Positions 1 through 10,052 are shown, numbered from the stretch's first letter. The stretch: 64,000 bases of DNA from Phycisphaeraceae bacterium (GCA_020851735.1 JADZCD010000033.1:1-64000); one strand, 5' to 3'. The notes: a model not told the origin generated them from the letters alone. Made by a program: numbers and translations.

Positions 1-422
1 GGTACAGGGTAGGTGGTGGAGAGAAGACAGTAGAGAGGAGAGAGGAGAGAGGACGGGCGTCCTCCGCCCCGCGGGGGCGGGAGTTGGGGAGGGGGACGGG
101 GATCACGGGTTGCGCTGCGCCCGCCTTTGGGCGGGCTACGCTTCACCGGTGGCTACATTCTGCCGCCCCCGCTGGGGCGGGGACTATCCGTTTATGCGGG
201 GGTGTCCGCGTCGCCCCGGAGGGGACGACGCGGCTGGCGGGGGAGGTGGTGAGGTAATTGGGTGGACGAGGCAGTCAAGACAGTGACCGGGGATTTTTTC
301 TCTGGGCTTTAGGGGGCAACAAGAAGGGGCTTGCGGCCTGCCCGCTAAGCGGAGAGGACTTTTGGGGAGTCCGAGAGGTAACGGGTTTACCTCCGGGAGT
401 CCGGAGTTCCAGGGGGGTGTTG
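1..422. other. Gene-free, repeat-rich region downstream of rhamnulokinase
   Basis: No convincing gene is visible. The stretch is strongly GC-rich with purine-rich tracts (about 25-56) and several short perfect inverted repeats: CCGCCCC/GGGGCGG at about 66-82 and 163-180, and GCCCGCC/GGGCGGGC at about 119-136. The sequence at 318-352 (GGGGCTTGCGGCCTGCCCGC followed by TAAGCGGAG) recurs in related form at about 14272-14306, so it belongs to a dispersed repeat family. The hairpins could end transcription of the gene that stops at 423 on the minus strand, but none has a T-run. Confidence 0.6.
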
Positions 423-1913
423 TTACCTGCCGAGCAATTTTGTGAATCGTTCGTATTGCTCATCGAATCGGGACGAATGGATAGGTTGGACAATTTTGAG
501 TTCGAACGACGCGCGCACAATCTGGCGGAGCTGGGCCAGATCCTTGACGTCGCCGGCTCCCATCGCCTGGGTCAGGGCGTTGCCGATGGCCGTCGCTTCG
601 TAGGGCCCGACGACCACTTCGCGCCCGATGGCGTCGGCGGTCATCTGGTTCAGCAGTTCGTTCTTGCCTCCGCCGCCGACCACGTGCAGGACTTCCACCC
701 GTCGGCCCAGGAGTCGCTCTAGCGCTTCGAGCTTGTCCCGATAGGACAGGGCCAGGCTTTCCAGGCAAGCCCGCACGAATTGTCCCGCGCTCTGCGGCTG
801 CGGCTGGCCGGTGGCCTTGGCGAAGGTTTCGATTTTTTCCAGCATGCCCCCCGGCGTGCCGAACGGCCCGTGGGCGGGATCGACCAGCGTACGGAACGGC
901 TGGGCCTGCTGGGCGAGCTCGGCCAGTTGGGCGTATTCGTAGCGTTGCCCGCGTTTTTCCAGGTCCCGCCGGCATTCCTGCACCAGCCACAGGCCGGGGA
1001 TGTTTTTGAGGAATCGAATCTTGCCGCCCACGCCGCGTTCGTGGGTGAACATGGCTTGGCGGGAGGCGTCATTGATGATCGGGCTGTCGATTTCCGCGCC
1101 AATAAGTGACCACGTGCCGCTGGACAGATAGGCCCAGCTGCGTTTGCCTTCCACGGGCACGGCGGCGACGGCGCTGGCGGTGTCGTGCGTGCCGGGGGCG
1201 ATCACCGCCAGGCCCGGGCAGCCCGCTTCCTGGCCCACGGCGGCGGTCACCGGCCCGATGCGCGTGCCGGCCGGAACGATCGGGCCCAAGAATTGCGTGG
1301 GCAGACTGAGCTGTTTAATTAAGTCCAGCGCCCAGCGCCCGGTGTGGGGATCGATCATCTGGGTGGTGGAAGCGTTGGTCGCTTCGTTGACGGCCTGCCC
1401 GGTGAAAAAATAGTGGAGCAGGTCCGGCATGGTGAGCATGTGCTTAGTCAACGGCAGCACGGCCGGCTCAGCTTCGTGTTGGGCCAGCAGCTGAAAGAGG
1501 CTGTTAAACGGCAGAATCTGAATGCCGGTGACTTCGTAGAGGCGCTGGGCGCCGAGTTTGGCCAGGGCTTTTTCCATGGCGGGCGGATTGCGCTGATCGC
1601 GATAGGCAAAGGGCAGGCCGAGCAATTGCCCGGATTTTCCGATAAGGCCGAAGTCCACGCCCCAGGTGTCCACGCCCAGGCTCACCAGCTCCACGCCTTG
1701 TTCCTTGGCGGCTTGGACGCACTTGCCCAGGCCCTGCAGCAGATTGCCCCACAGGCCCATCAAGTCCCAGTGCAGCCCGCTGGGCAGGGTGCGCATCTGG
1801 TTGAGGAAGCGGTGCTGCTCCTGCACCTGCAGACGCCCGCCGTCGAGCGTGGCCAGGATGGCGCGGCCCGATTCGGCGCCTAAATCAAATGCGACGTATC
1901 CGCGTTTACTCAT
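423..1913 (-). CDS. rhaB: Rhamnulokinase (FGGY-family sugar kinase)
   Basis: Phosphorylates L-rhamnulose to L-rhamnulose 1-phosphate in the cytoplasm, the second step of L-rhamnose breakdown. The 496-residue protein begins with the FGGY phosphate-binding motif FDLGAESGRA and carries LGVDTWGVDFGL (substrate-site region), APGTHDTASAV and SSGTWSLIG, in the usual order and length for RhaB. The ATG at 1913 is chosen because AGGAG lies 8 bases upstream; a TTG two codons earlier would overlap that site. The next upstream gene is pgsA, 70 bp away on the same strand, so it is not clearly in a rhamnose operon. The BMC locus at 60-64 kb would process the lactaldehyde derived from rhamnulose 1-phosphate, which makes a functional link likely though the two loci lie far apart. 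Confidence 0.93.
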   Translation of the reverse strand: MSKRGYVAFDLGAESGRAILATLDGGRLQVQEQHRFLNQMRTLPSGLHWDLMGLWGNLLQGLGKCVQAAKEQGVELVSLGVDTWGVDFGLIGKSGQLLGLPFAYRDQRNPPAMEKALAKLGAQRLYEVTGIQILPFNSLFQLLAQHEAEPAVLPLTKHMLTMPDLLHYFFTGQAVNEATNASTTQMIDPHTGRWALDLIKQLSLPTQFLGPIVPAGTRIGPVTAAVGQEAGCPGLAVIAPGTHDTASAVAAVPVEGKRSWAYLSSGTWSLIGAEIDSPIINDASRQAMFTHERGVGGKIRFLKNIPGLWLVQECRRDLEKRGQRYEYAQLAELAQQAQPFRTLVDPAHGPFGTPGGMLEKIETFAKATGQPQPQSAGQFVRACLESLALSYRDKLEALERLLGRRVEVLHVVGGGGKNELLNQMTADAIGREVVVGPYEATAIGNALTQAMGAGDVKDLAQLRQIVRASFELKIVQPIHSSRFDEQYERFTKLLGR

Positions 1914-1984
1914 CTGCAAACTCCTGCTCCCTCACGTTCCCCCTCACGTCTCCCCGCACATTCTTCATCGTCCGCAGGCGGAGC

Positions 1985-2632
1985 TCAGGGGCGATGGTGG
2001 TCCGTATTTTTCATGGCTTTCAGGGCGCTGACGATGTAGGGCCAGCCGCTGGCGACGGTCACGATCACGATGACGTACATCACGATGTCGGGCACCCAGC
2101 GAACCAGGGCGCGGGCCGGCAACTTGGGGAAACTCTCTAGCCACATGGCGGTGAGGATGACGGGAATGCCCACCAGTTGGAGGACGGTTTTGATTTTGCC
2201 CCACACGTTGGCGCCGAAGGCGAACCCCCGGCCTTCCATTTCTCCGCGGATGCCGGTGACGAGCAGTTCCCGCGCCAGGATCAGGGCCACCATCCAGGGG
2301 TACACGCCGCTGACCATTGTCAGCCATTTGCCCTCCAGGGCGGCTTCGGGGTCCACGAAGTGCGGGCCGGTGAGGAAGATGAAGGCGCCGAGCACCAGCA
2401 CCTTGTCGCAGAAGGGGTCCATCACCCGCCCGAAGGCGCTTTCCTGTTTCCACTTGCGGGCCAGGTAGCCGTCGAGCCAGTCGGTGATGCCGGCAATGAT
2501 GAACAGGGCGATGGCGACCCACAGGGCCCAGTCCGGCCCGGCGGGGTAGCGGTAGAAATTGAGCATGGCAAAAAACATTCCCGCCAGCAGCAGGCGGAGG
2601 ATGGTCAGTTGATTGGGCAATTGCGGTCGCAC
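1985..2632 (-). CDS. pgsA: CDP-diacylglycerol-glycerol-3-phosphate 3-phosphatidyltransferase
   Basis: Makes phosphatidylglycerophosphate from CDP-diacylglycerol and glycerol 3-phosphate, committing lipid to phosphatidylglycerol and cardiolipin. The 215-residue membrane protein has the complete CDP-alcohol phosphotransferase signature (D-G-x2-A-R-x8-G-x3-D-x3-D) starting with DGYLAR at about residue 53 and ending with DPFCDK, and about five hydrophobic segments. The family's usual N-terminus (LPNQLTILR) is present. The start is a GTG at 2632 with no clear ribosome-binding site, so the exact start is unsure; a TTG four codons later is the alternative. It lies 70 bp upstream of rhaB on the same strand. 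Confidence 0.9.
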   Translation of the reverse strand: MRPQLPNQLTILRLLLAGMFFAMLNFYRYPAGPDWALWVAIALFIIAGITDWLDGYLARKWKQESAFGRVMDPFCDKVLVLGAFIFLTGPHFVDPEAALEGKWLTMVSGVYPWMVALILARELLVTGIRGEMEGRGFAFGANVWGKIKTVLQLVGIPVILTAMWLESFPKLPARALVRWVPDIVMYVIVIVTVASGWPYIVSALKAMKNTDHHRP

Positions 2633-2664
2633 TTAGGAATTATCCCAGCTCGCAAGGGGTAGGC

Positions 2665-2696
2665 CCACCGCCAAGCGGTCTTGGCCGAGGCGGTGG
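2665..2696. other. Inverted repeat between the S1-domain gene and pgsA
   Basis: A perfect 8-bp dyad CCACCGCC / GGCGGTGG with a 16-base loop lies between two minus-strand genes. It has no T-run and so is not a standard intrinsic terminator. A similar sequence (GGCCGAGGC plus GGCGGTGG) occurs next to rpsF at 42987-43035, suggesting a shared hairpin family. Confidence 0.4.
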
Positions 2697-2748
2697 TTCC
2701 CTGCCCTGAAGGATGCCACCTGGGGGCGTCGGTCAGGAGCGGGCACGG

Positions 2749-4323
2749 CTACTCCAACCCACCCTTGAGCAGTCCCTTGGACTTTTTCTTGGGCTTGCCG
2801 GCCTCCACCCGTTTGCCTGGATCCTTGCCCGCGCCGGCGGCGGGGGCGGCGGACTTGCCTTCGTCCGTGGGTTCGGCGGCCGGCTCTTCCACAGCCTTAA
2901 GCGACAGCTTGACCTTGCGCTGGTCCTCGTCGATTTCCAGCACGCGGAATTGCATCTGGTCGCCGACCTTGAGGATGTCGGTGACGGCGTGGACGCGCTT
3001 GTTGGACAGTTCGGAGATGTGGACCAGGCCCTCGACGCCGGGCTCGAGCTGGACGAAGGCGCCGAACTCGGTGGTGGACTGCACGGTGCCGTGGACGAGG
3101 CTATGGCGGGCGTATTTGTGCTCGGCGCCGACCCACGGATCGCCGCCGGCCTGGCGGAGGCTCAGGGAGATCCGCCGGTTGGCCACGTCCACGGAGAGCA
3201 CGGCGGCCCGGACCATGTCGCCTTCCTTAACCGCCTGTTCCGCCCGATTGATCCGGCTCCAGCTCAGTTCGCTTAAAGGGGCCAGGCCTTCGACGCCGGG
3301 CTCGACTTCGATAAAGGCGCCGAACGCGGCCAGGCGCACCACGCGGCCGGTGATCTGTTCGCCGGACTTGAGGTGCTCGGACACCTTTTCCCAGGGGTCG
3401 GGCTGGATTTGTTTCAGGCCCAGGCTGATCCGCTGTTTCTCGGCGTCGAGCTTGAGCACCTTGACGGTGACCTTCTGGCCTTCCTTGACGACGTCGTCGG
3501 GTTTGTCCACGCGGGCGTAGGCCATGTCGCTGACGTGGATCAGGCCCTCGGCTCCGCCTAAGTCGACAAAGGCGCCGAATTCCATGAGCTTGGTGACCAC
3601 GCCTTCGCGGACCTGCCCGGCCTCGAGGGTTTCCCAGAGTTTTTTCTTATTGACTTCGCGGCGCTGGTGGAGGAGTTGGCGGCGGCTTAAGACGACGCTG
3701 CGGCCTTTGCGGTCGATCTCCTGGACGATGGCCTCCAGGCGTTGGCCCATCATGGTGCTTAAGTCGTCGATGTGGTGGAAGTCGATCTGGCTGGCGGGCA
3801 TGAAGGCCCGGATGCCGCCGACGATTTCCAGTTCCAGCCCGCCCTTGTTGGTGCCGGTGACGCGGGCTTCGACGGGCGTGCCGCGCTGCATGCGGTCCCA
3901 GGTGGCGCGGGCCACGGCGCCTTCGCGGGAGAGGATGGCCAGCCCGCCGGACTCGTCGTAGCTTTGCACCACGAAGTCCATGATGCTGCCGATGCGGGGG
4001 GTGCGCTCAAACTGGGTCAGCGGCACGACGCCCTGGTTCTTGCCGGGCATGCCGGCGAGCTCGACGAAGACGTCGTCGCCCTGGACGGAGATGATCCGCC
4101 CGCGCTTGACTTCCAGGGCCAGAGGATCGTCCTTACCGTGGCGGCCTGACTTTTCTTCTTTTCCGTCGGGCGAGGGGGCTTGCGAGGGGGGCGGGGCGGC
4201 CTGGGCCATCATGGCTTCTAAGTCCTGGCCGGCGAGGGCCTCGTTAACCTGACGCTCGAGTTCAGCGTCCTGCTCGTTACGCGGTCGTCCGTTGGCGGAA
4301 TGAAGGGGATCATTCATGGTCAT
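2749..4323 (-). CDS. S1 RNA-binding domain protein, ribosomal protein S1-like
   Basis: A 524-residue protein with five S1 (OB-fold) RNA-binding repeats at about residues 70-133, 147-214, 236-304, 321-390 and 407-476. The last three have the canonical FGAF(V/I) core and (G/E)GL(I/A/V)H/P(V/I/L)S motif; the first two are diverged, as in bacterial S1, where they dock to the ribosome. E. coli S1 has six repeats, so this is a slightly shorter form, as in many non-proteobacteria. The N-terminal 65 residues are acidic and proline-rich; the C-terminal 40 are Ala/Pro/Lys-rich and probably disordered. It likely binds mRNA leaders and aids translation initiation. ATG at 4323 is followed by a second ATG two codons on; the ribosome-binding site is weak. 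Confidence 0.88.
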   Translation of the reverse strand: MTMNDPLHSANGRPRNEQDAELERQVNEALAGQDLEAMMAQAAPPPSQAPSPDGKEEKSGRHGKDDPLALEVKRGRIISVQGDDVFVELAGMPGKNQGVVPLTQFERTPRIGSIMDFVVQSYDESGGLAILSREGAVARATWDRMQRGTPVEARVTGTNKGGLELEIVGGIRAFMPASQIDFHHIDDLSTMMGQRLEAIVQEIDRKGRSVVLSRRQLLHQRREVNKKKLWETLEAGQVREGVVTKLMEFGAFVDLGGAEGLIHVSDMAYARVDKPDDVVKEGQKVTVKVLKLDAEKQRISLGLKQIQPDPWEKVSEHLKSGEQITGRVVRLAAFGAFIEVEPGVEGLAPLSELSWSRINRAEQAVKEGDMVRAAVLSVDVANRRISLSLRQAGGDPWVGAEHKYARHSLVHGTVQSTTEFGAFVQLEPGVEGLVHISELSNKRVHAVTDILKVGDQMQFRVLEIDEDQRKVKLSLKAVEEPAAEPTDEGKSAAPAAGAGKDPGKRVEAGKPKKKSKGLLKGGLE

Positions 4324-4520
4324 CTGCTTTCAAGGCGATCCTTAAATAATGAGTCTGAACAAGATTACTAGCTTACCTTGCGGCGGCAAGTGCGCCTTGC
4401 CGATTTACAAACTTTCCGATATTCCACAGGCGTGTTAATTTCTACTTAAAGTCCTTTTCTTTTCCGTCGGCAGGCTGATTTTTAAGGCCTGCCCGGGCAA
4501 CTTTTCGTGGAATCTCTTTT

Positions 4521-5717
4521 ATGAAACCTTCCTCCCTGCGGCCCAAACTGGATCGGCTCGGCGACGTCATACCCTTAGTCCCGCAGATCGTGGGGCGATT
4601 TTACGGGGACGGCAACCGTTTGGGCCAGCGTAAACCCGGTGCCCGCACCCCGGCCTATTACAAGCCCGAACGCTGGATCGGGTCGTCGACCGGGGCGACC
4701 AACCCGCCGGGGATTCCCGAGGGGGGCGTGAGCGTGTGCCGGCGGCTGGGCCCGGCTGGGGAACCGCTGGCGTTGCGCGATCTGTTGGCTGATCCGGAGC
4801 TTGGGCCGCGCCTCCTGGGGGAAAAGCGCTTTGCCCAGCACGGGGGGGTGTTCCGGGTGCTGATCAAGCTTTTGGACGCGCGGCTGCCGATTCCGTTTCA
4901 CGTGCACGCGGATGATGAGTTTGTCTCCGCGCATCGGGGGGTGTATCCGCGGGAGAGCTTCGGCAAGGACGAAGCGTATCACTTTCTGGACGCGCCCAAG
5001 GGGGACTGCTCCTACACGCACGTGGGGCTGTATCCGGGGGTGACGGCCAGGCAACTGGTGGCGGCGATGCGGCGGGGGACGGATCACGTGATGGACTTGT
5101 CGCCGGGCACGCTGCAGCGGTATGGCGAGGGGAACATGGTGAAGGCGGGCCTGCTGCATCGGCCGGGGACGGCAGTGACGTTGGAGATTCAGCAGCCGTC
5201 GGACGTGTATACGTTTTTTCAGACGGACTTCGGGGGCAAGCCGCTGGCGGAGGAAGTGCTGTATCCGGGGTTTAAGTCGATTGAAGAGGCGGCCGAGGCG
5301 GTGGTCAACTGGCAGGAGAATCTGAATCCGAATCTGCTGGCGTCCACGGCGCTGAAGCCCACGCCGTTTGGTGGGGCAACTTCCGGGGCAACTTCCGGGG
5401 GTGCTTCCGGGGGCGCTTCCGGGGGTGGGGGAATCGTCGAGTGGGTTTATCCGCCGACGGCGAGCAGGAAGTTCAGCGGGGTGCGGATCACGGTGCAGAG
5501 CGAGGTGACTCTGAAGTTTGATGATCCGTGCGTGCTGTTTGTCTGGCGGGGGCAGGGGAAGATCGATGGCCAGGCGGTGGACGGCGGGGGCGGGCCGGTG
5601 GGCAAGGCGGATGAATTTTTCATCGGGCAGGCGGCGGCCAAGAGGGGCCTGACGCTGACGAACACGGGCGACGGGCCGGTGACGGCGTTTGCGTTGTTCG
5701 CCGCGGCGCTGGGGTGA
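4521..5717 (+). CDS. Phosphomannose-isomerase-like cupin protein
   Basis: A 398-residue cupin-type protein resembling class I mannose-6-phosphate isomerases. Visible features are an N-terminal strand set, the metal-binding PFHVHAD motif at about residues 126-132 (two histidines), the conserved YGEGNMVKAGLLH stretch, and a second, C-terminal cupin half with FDDPCVLFVWRG. The substrate cannot be told from sequence; sugar isomerase or carbohydrate sensor are both possible. Between residues about 286 and 304 lies a Gly/Ser/Ala/Thr insertion encoded by five near-identical (A/G)CTTCCGGGG units (5376-5431), one of many such insertions in this window. It starts 197 bp from the divergent S1-domain gene. 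The start codon ATG 4521 has only a weak ribosome-binding site. Confidence 0.55.
   Translation: MKPSSLRPKLDRLGDVIPLVPQIVGRFYGDGNRLGQRKPGARTPAYYKPERWIGSSTGATNPPGIPEGGVSVCRRLGPAGEPLALRDLLADPELGPRLLGEKRFAQHGGVFRVLIKLLDARLPIPFHVHADDEFVSAHRGVYPRESFGKDEAYHFLDAPKGDCSYTHVGLYPGVTARQLVAAMRRGTDHVMDLSPGTLQRYGEGNMVKAGLLHRPGTAVTLEIQQPSDVYTFFQTDFGGKPLAEEVLYPGFKSIEEAAEAVVNWQENLNPNLLASTALKPTPFGGATSGATSGGASGGASGGGGIVEWVYPPTASRKFSGVRITVQSEVTLKFDDPCVLFVWRGQGKIDGQAVDGGGGPVGKADEFFIGQAAAKRGLTLTNTGDGPVTAFALFAAALG
5376..5431. repeat. CTTCCGGGG short-repeat cluster inside the cupin gene
   Basis: Five copies of a 10-12 bp unit (A/G)CTTCCGGGG in direct orientation, translated as repeated GATS/GAS tripeptide-like units. 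The same unit (or its complement CCCCGGAAG) is scattered across the window, in genes and between them. Confidence 0.8.
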
Positions 5718-5724
5718 AGACGAG

Positions 5725-5867
5725 AATTCACCACGGAGGACACGGAGGAGACATGGCCGCAGATGAACGCAGATGAACGCAGATAAAACCCAAGCGATTC
5801 TTGCCTGACCTATAACAGCAGCTTGGTTTTCATCGGCTGCGTTTATCCGCGTTCATCCGCGACTTGC
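5725..5867. repeat. Imperfect long inverted repeat (ACACGGAG / GATGAACGCAG family)
   Basis: Starts with TTCACCACGGAGGACACGG and contains GCAGATGAACGCAGATGAAC, mirrored by GTTTATCCGCGTTCATCCGC, so the transcript could fold into a long interrupted hairpin. Related sequences lie at 10094-10230, 37391-37482, 58155-58246 and 61244-61344. It sits in the space between the convergent cupin and RND-pump genes. Confidence 0.7.
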
Positions 5868-5903
5868 TTTTCAATTGTTTTTATTGGTTCGACGGTAAAA
5901 TCA

Positions 5904-8900
5904 TCATTTGCCGTGTGATTCCTGCAGTTTCCGCCATTGGCGGTGTTGGTACCAGTTGAAGACGACGGGCAGGAGGAGGTCGATGACTTCGTCGGCCACG
6001 AGCAGGCCGCCGAGGACGGGGGCGGCCATGGGGCGGATGACTTCGGCACCGACGCCGGTGGCCCAGAGCATGGGCATGAGGCCGACGATGGCGACGCCTT
6101 CGGTCATGAGTTTGGGACGCAGACGGTGGACGGCCCCCTGGATGATGGTGGCTTTTAATTCCTCGGCGGTGGGGATATTGGCCAGCCCGCCGCGGCGCTG
6201 AATCGCGTCGTGCAGGTAAACGAGCATGACGATGCCCGTCTGCGTGGCCATGCCGAAGCAGGCGATGTAGCCCACCCAGACGGCGACGCTGGAATTGAAA
6301 CCGAAGAGGCTCTGGAAGATCACGCCGCCGACGAGAGCGCCGGGAACGGCCAGCATGATCAATAGCGCGTCGCGCAGGTCGTTAAAGGTCAGGTAGAGGA
6401 TGACGAAGATCAAGAGGACGACCATGGGGAAGATCACGCGCATGGTCTGGCGGGCGCGGACCTGGTGTTCAAATTGCCCGGACCACTCGATGTAGAAGCC
6501 TTCGGGGAGTTTGACCTTGTCAGCCACGACGCGCTGGGCCTGCTCGACGAAGCCGACGATATCGCGGTCGCGGACGTTGAGTTGGACATAGGAGCGGAGC
6601 ATGCCGTTTTCGCTCTTGATGACGCTGGGGCCTTCGACGACTTGGATGTCCGCCACGTCGGAGAGGGGGATGAGCACCTGGGCGCCGCCTGATGATGGGG
6701 CTTGTTGTTCGCTGTTTTCGTTCATGCCCGCTTCGCCCATGCCGGCCGGCCCGGCCCTGCCGCCGGTGACGAGGGTTTTGCGTAAGGCTTCTTGCGTCTG
6801 CCAATAATCGCGGGCGTAGCGGACGCGGACGGGGTACCTTTCCCGGCCTTCGACGGTGGTGGTGATGCGCTTGCCGCCGACGGCGACTTCGATGGCCTCG
6901 GCGACGTCGCCGACGTTGACGCCGTAGCGGGCGGCTTTTTCGCGGTTGATGTCCACCTGCAGGTAGCTGCGGCCGACGATCTGGTCGGGGAAGACGTCGA
7001 CGGCGCCGGGGACTTCACGCAGGACCGCGGCGATCTGATTGGAGACGGTTTGAATGCCCACGGCGGTGACGACTTTTTTCGTCTGGCCGTTCTCCGTGAC
7101 TTCTTCGACGAGGTCTTCCTGGCGCGGGCCGAAGACTTTCACGCCGATCATGGAACGCACGCCGGTGGCCAGCATGTCCACGCGGTTGATGATCGGTTGC
7201 GTCCAGATGTTGCCCCAGCCGGGCATCTGCAGTTCGCTGTCCATTTCCTTGACGATGTCGGTCTTAAGCTTGTGGTAGAGGAAGGTGTGGGCCATGAGGG
7301 CTTGCCCGCGCTCGTCGAGGAGCTTGGCCAGTTCTTCGTTGGGCGGAGCGGTTTTGCCTTGCCAGCCCTTGGCTTGGGCGTTCTGGAGGAGCCCGGTGGA
7401 AAGCAGGGAGACCATGCGCCGGCCGGCCTGGTCTTCAAGTTCCCAGCTTGTTTGTTTGGCCCATTGCTGCCAGGAGGCGTTGGCGCCTTCTTCCCATTGT
7501 TTAAGCAGATTCCCCAGCACGGTTTCTTTTTCGCCGCCTAAGGATTCGACCACGCCGGTGCGAAGGGTGTGCCACCAGTTGGCCTGGCCTACGAGCAGGC
7601 CGGGCTTGGCCTGGACGACGCCCAGTTTCGCCAGGGCGGCGACGATGTCCGAGGCCAGCTTGTTCATTTCTTCCTGGCGGGCGGATTCGACCAGCAGCAA
7701 GCCATGGGATTTGAGCATGTCTTCGATCAGGGCGGCACGCTGGTCGTCCTGGGGTTGGCTGCGCAGTTCGCCATTAGCACTTAAGAGATTCAGCACAGCC
7801 TGGAAGGTTAGTTCGGTTAGTTGGCGGGCTAAGACAGGCTCGAACTCAGCTTGGCGCCGTCTGGCCAGGTCGCGCATGGCGCGATCGAAATCCGCCATGG
7901 CGGACATGGTGGCCTGGTTGGCCAGGGAGGACGCGGTGGCTTGATCCAGATCGGCCGCCAGCCAGCCGCGTTGCTGCATCGCCTGGATCAACGCGGTCGC
8001 TTCGCGCTGGGCGTCTTCAAAGTGCATTTTGCGCTTCGGCCACCAGTTTTTGGGGCGCAGGGTGACGATGGTTTCGACCATGTCGATGCCCGAGGGGTCG
8101 GTGGCGGTTTCGGCCCGTCCGACTTTGCCGACGACCATGTCCACTTCGGGGAAGCTGCGCATCAGGGCGTCGCGCACGCGGATGTCGTCGCCGGCCTGGG
8201 CGACGGAAACGCGCGGGACGGTGACGGGCATGTCCAGGATGCTTTGTTCATCGAGGGGTGGCATGAATTCCTTGCCGAGTTTGGGCAGGTTCCACGCCCA
8301 GAGGCCCACGAAGGCTAAGAGCACCACGGCCAGGGCCATGCTCGGGGTGCGGCGGAAGAACACGCTGCCGAAGAACATGGATACGGCCAGGACGGCGATG
8401 AAGAACGGGCCGGTGGAGATCAGCCCCGCGCCGATGATGAACAGGAAGCCCATGAACCAGATGCCGGCCGCGGGGACTTCCATCAGCCAGGTGAGGACGG
8501 GTTTGTAGATCTGGATGAAGCTGCGGACGATCCAGTTTTCTTCTTCGCTGCGCAGCCGGCCTTTGATGAGGATGGGGATGACGGCGGGGACGAATGTGAC
8601 GGCCAGGGCGGCCACGCCGATCATGGCGAAGGTTTTGGTGAAGGCCAGGGGATGGAACATCTTGCCTTCCTGACCGCCTAGGGCGAACACCGGCAGGAAG
8701 GACAGGAGCATGATGACCACGGCGAAGAAGATGGGCTTGCCGACGAGCCGGCAGGCCTGGACGACGATTTCGGTGGTGTCGCCGCGGATTTTTTCCTTGC
8801 CGTAGACGCGGGTGAGTTCGTGGGTGGCGTTTTCGACCATGACCACGGAGGCGTCGACGAGGATGCCGATGGAAATCGCCAGCCCGGAGAGGGACATGAT

Positions 8901-10052
8901 GTTGCTGGGAATGCCCAGGTAATACATGAGGATGAAGGAGACGAGGATGGCCAGGGGGAGCGTGAGGCAGACGACCAGGGCGCTGCCGAGGTGGGTGAGG
9001 ATGAGGAGGATGGCGACGCTGGCGACGAAGAGTTCCTCTTTGAGGGTGCGGGTGAGGGTGTGGACGGCGCCTTCGATCAAGCGGGTGCGGTCGTAGAAGG
9101 GGACGATGCGCACGCCGGGAGGCAGGCCGGCCTGGAGTTGTTCGATGCGCTCCTTGACGGCCTTGGTGACAGCCAGGGGGTTTTCGCCGTAGCGCATCAT
9201 GACCACGCCGCCGACGGCTTCCTGGTTGTTCTTTTCGAGCATGCTGCGGCGGAATTCGGGGCCCAATTGCACGGCGGCGAGGTTTTTGACGAGGATGGGC
9301 ACGCCGTCGCGGACGGTGACGACGACATTTTCCAGGTCTTTTATGCCGCGCAACCAGCCGACGGCGCGGATGAGGTACTCGGCGTTGGTTTCGACGTAGA
9401 CTTTGCCGCCGACGGAGGTATTGCTGCGGGCGACGGCGGAATAGACGGCACCCAGGGGTATGCCGTAGGAGCGCAGGCGGGCGGGGTCCACGTCGATCTG
9501 ATATTCACGCACGAAACCGCCGACGCTGGCGACTTCCGCCACGCCCGGAACGTAGAGCTGGTAGCGGACGAACCAATCCTGGATGGAGCGCAACTCGGCG
9601 GGGCTGTAGCCGTCGCCTTCGACGGTGTACCAGAAGATCTGTCCTAAGGCGGTGGCGTCGGGGGCGAGGTAGGGCACGACGCCCTGGGGGAGGAAGGTGG
9701 AGGCGATGTTGAGCCGCTCCTGCACGCGGGTGCGGGCGAAGTAGAAATCGACGCTGTCGTCGAAAATGATGGTGATCATCGAGAAGTTGAATTCGCTTTG
9801 GGAGCGCACCGCCTTGACGCCGGCCAGGCCCTGGAGGTTGACGGAGAGGGGGTAGGTGATCTGGTCGTCGATTTCCTGCGGGGAGCGGCCCATCCAGTCG
9901 GTGAAGACGATGACCTGGTTTTCCGACAGGTCGGGGATGGCGTCCACGGGCGTTTTCATGACGCAATAGATGCCCCAGACGGCCACGGCGGCGGTGATGA
10001 GGATGACGATAAAGCGATTGCGAACGGAATATTCGATGAGTTTGGGAATCAT
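5904..10052 (-). CDS. Heavy-metal RND efflux pump, CusA/CzcA family, with a large internal insertion
   Basis: Inner-membrane proton-driven pump of a tripartite metal exporter. At 1382 residues it is about 300 longer than usual CusA/CzcA. Family hallmarks: N-terminal membrane anchor, DWMGRSPQE and the TM4 acidic pair in VDASVVMVENA (Asp400, Glu407). Two methionines fall where CusA has copper-relay methionines (ILDMPVT, Met608; GIDMVETI, Met658), suggesting Cu(I)/Ag(I), though Zn/Co export is not excluded. Extra hydrophobic segments lie at 528-590, just before the KEFMPPLDE motif. An extra segment of roughly 255 residues (about 673-930), Gln/Ala/Leu-rich and probably helical, sits between the usual LRPKNWW motif and the MPGWGNIWTQPI motif. 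It is the last gene of the efflux operon, 181 bp after the adaptor gene, that gap being filled by a repeat. Confidence 0.9.
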   Translation of the reverse strand: MIPKLIEYSVRNRFIVILITAAVAVWGIYCVMKTPVDAIPDLSENQVIVFTDWMGRSPQEIDDQITYPLSVNLQGLAGVKAVRSQSEFNFSMITIIFDDSVDFYFARTRVQERLNIASTFLPQGVVPYLAPDATALGQIFWYTVEGDGYSPAELRSIQDWFVRYQLYVPGVAEVASVGGFVREYQIDVDPARLRSYGIPLGAVYSAVARSNTSVGGKVYVETNAEYLIRAVGWLRGIKDLENVVVTVRDGVPILVKNLAAVQLGPEFRRSMLEKNNQEAVGGVVMMRYGENPLAVTKAVKERIEQLQAGLPPGVRIVPFYDRTRLIEGAVHTLTRTLKEELFVASVAILLILTHLGSALVVCLTLPLAILVSFILMYYLGIPSNIMSLSGLAISIGILVDASVVMVENATHELTRVYGKEKIRGDTTEIVVQACRLVGKPIFFAVVIMLLSFLPVFALGGQEGKMFHPLAFTKTFAMIGVAALAVTFVPAVIPILIKGRLRSEEENWIVRSFIQIYKPVLTWLMEVPAAGIWFMGFLFIIGAGLISTGPFFIAVLAVSMFFGSVFFRRTPSMALAVVLLAFVGLWAWNLPKLGKEFMPPLDEQSILDMPVTVPRVSVAQAGDDIRVRDALMRSFPEVDMVVGKVGRAETATDPSGIDMVETIVTLRPKNWWPKRKMHFEDAQREATALIQAMQQRGWLAADLDQATASSLANQATMSAMADFDRAMRDLARRRQAEFEPVLARQLTELTFQAVLNLLSANGELRSQPQDDQRAALIEDMLKSHGLLLVESARQEEMNKLASDIVAALAKLGVVQAKPGLLVGQANWWHTLRTGVVESLGGEKETVLGNLLKQWEEGANASWQQWAKQTSWELEDQAGRRMVSLLSTGLLQNAQAKGWQGKTAPPNEELAKLLDERGQALMAHTFLYHKLKTDIVKEMDSELQMPGWGNIWTQPIINRVDMLATGVRSMIGVKVFGPRQEDLVEEVTENGQTKKVVTAVGIQTVSNQIAAVLREVPGAVDVFPDQIVGRSYLQVDINREKAARYGVNVGDVAEAIEVAVGGKRITTTVEGRERYPVRVRYARDYWQTQEALRKTLVTGGRAGPAGMGEAGMNENSEQQAPSSGGAQVLIPLSDVADIQVVEGPSVIKSENGMLRSYVQLNVRDRDIVGFVEQAQRVVADKVKLPEGFYIEWSGQFEHQVRARQTMRVIFPMVVLLIFVILYLTFNDLRDALLIMLAVPGALVGGVIFQSLFGFNSSVAVWVGYIACFGMATQTGIVMLVYLHDAIQRRGGLANIPTAEELKATIIQGAVHRLRPKLMTEGVAIVGLMPMLWATGVGAEVIRPMAAPVLGGLLVADEVIDLLLPVVFNWYQHRQWRKLQESHGK

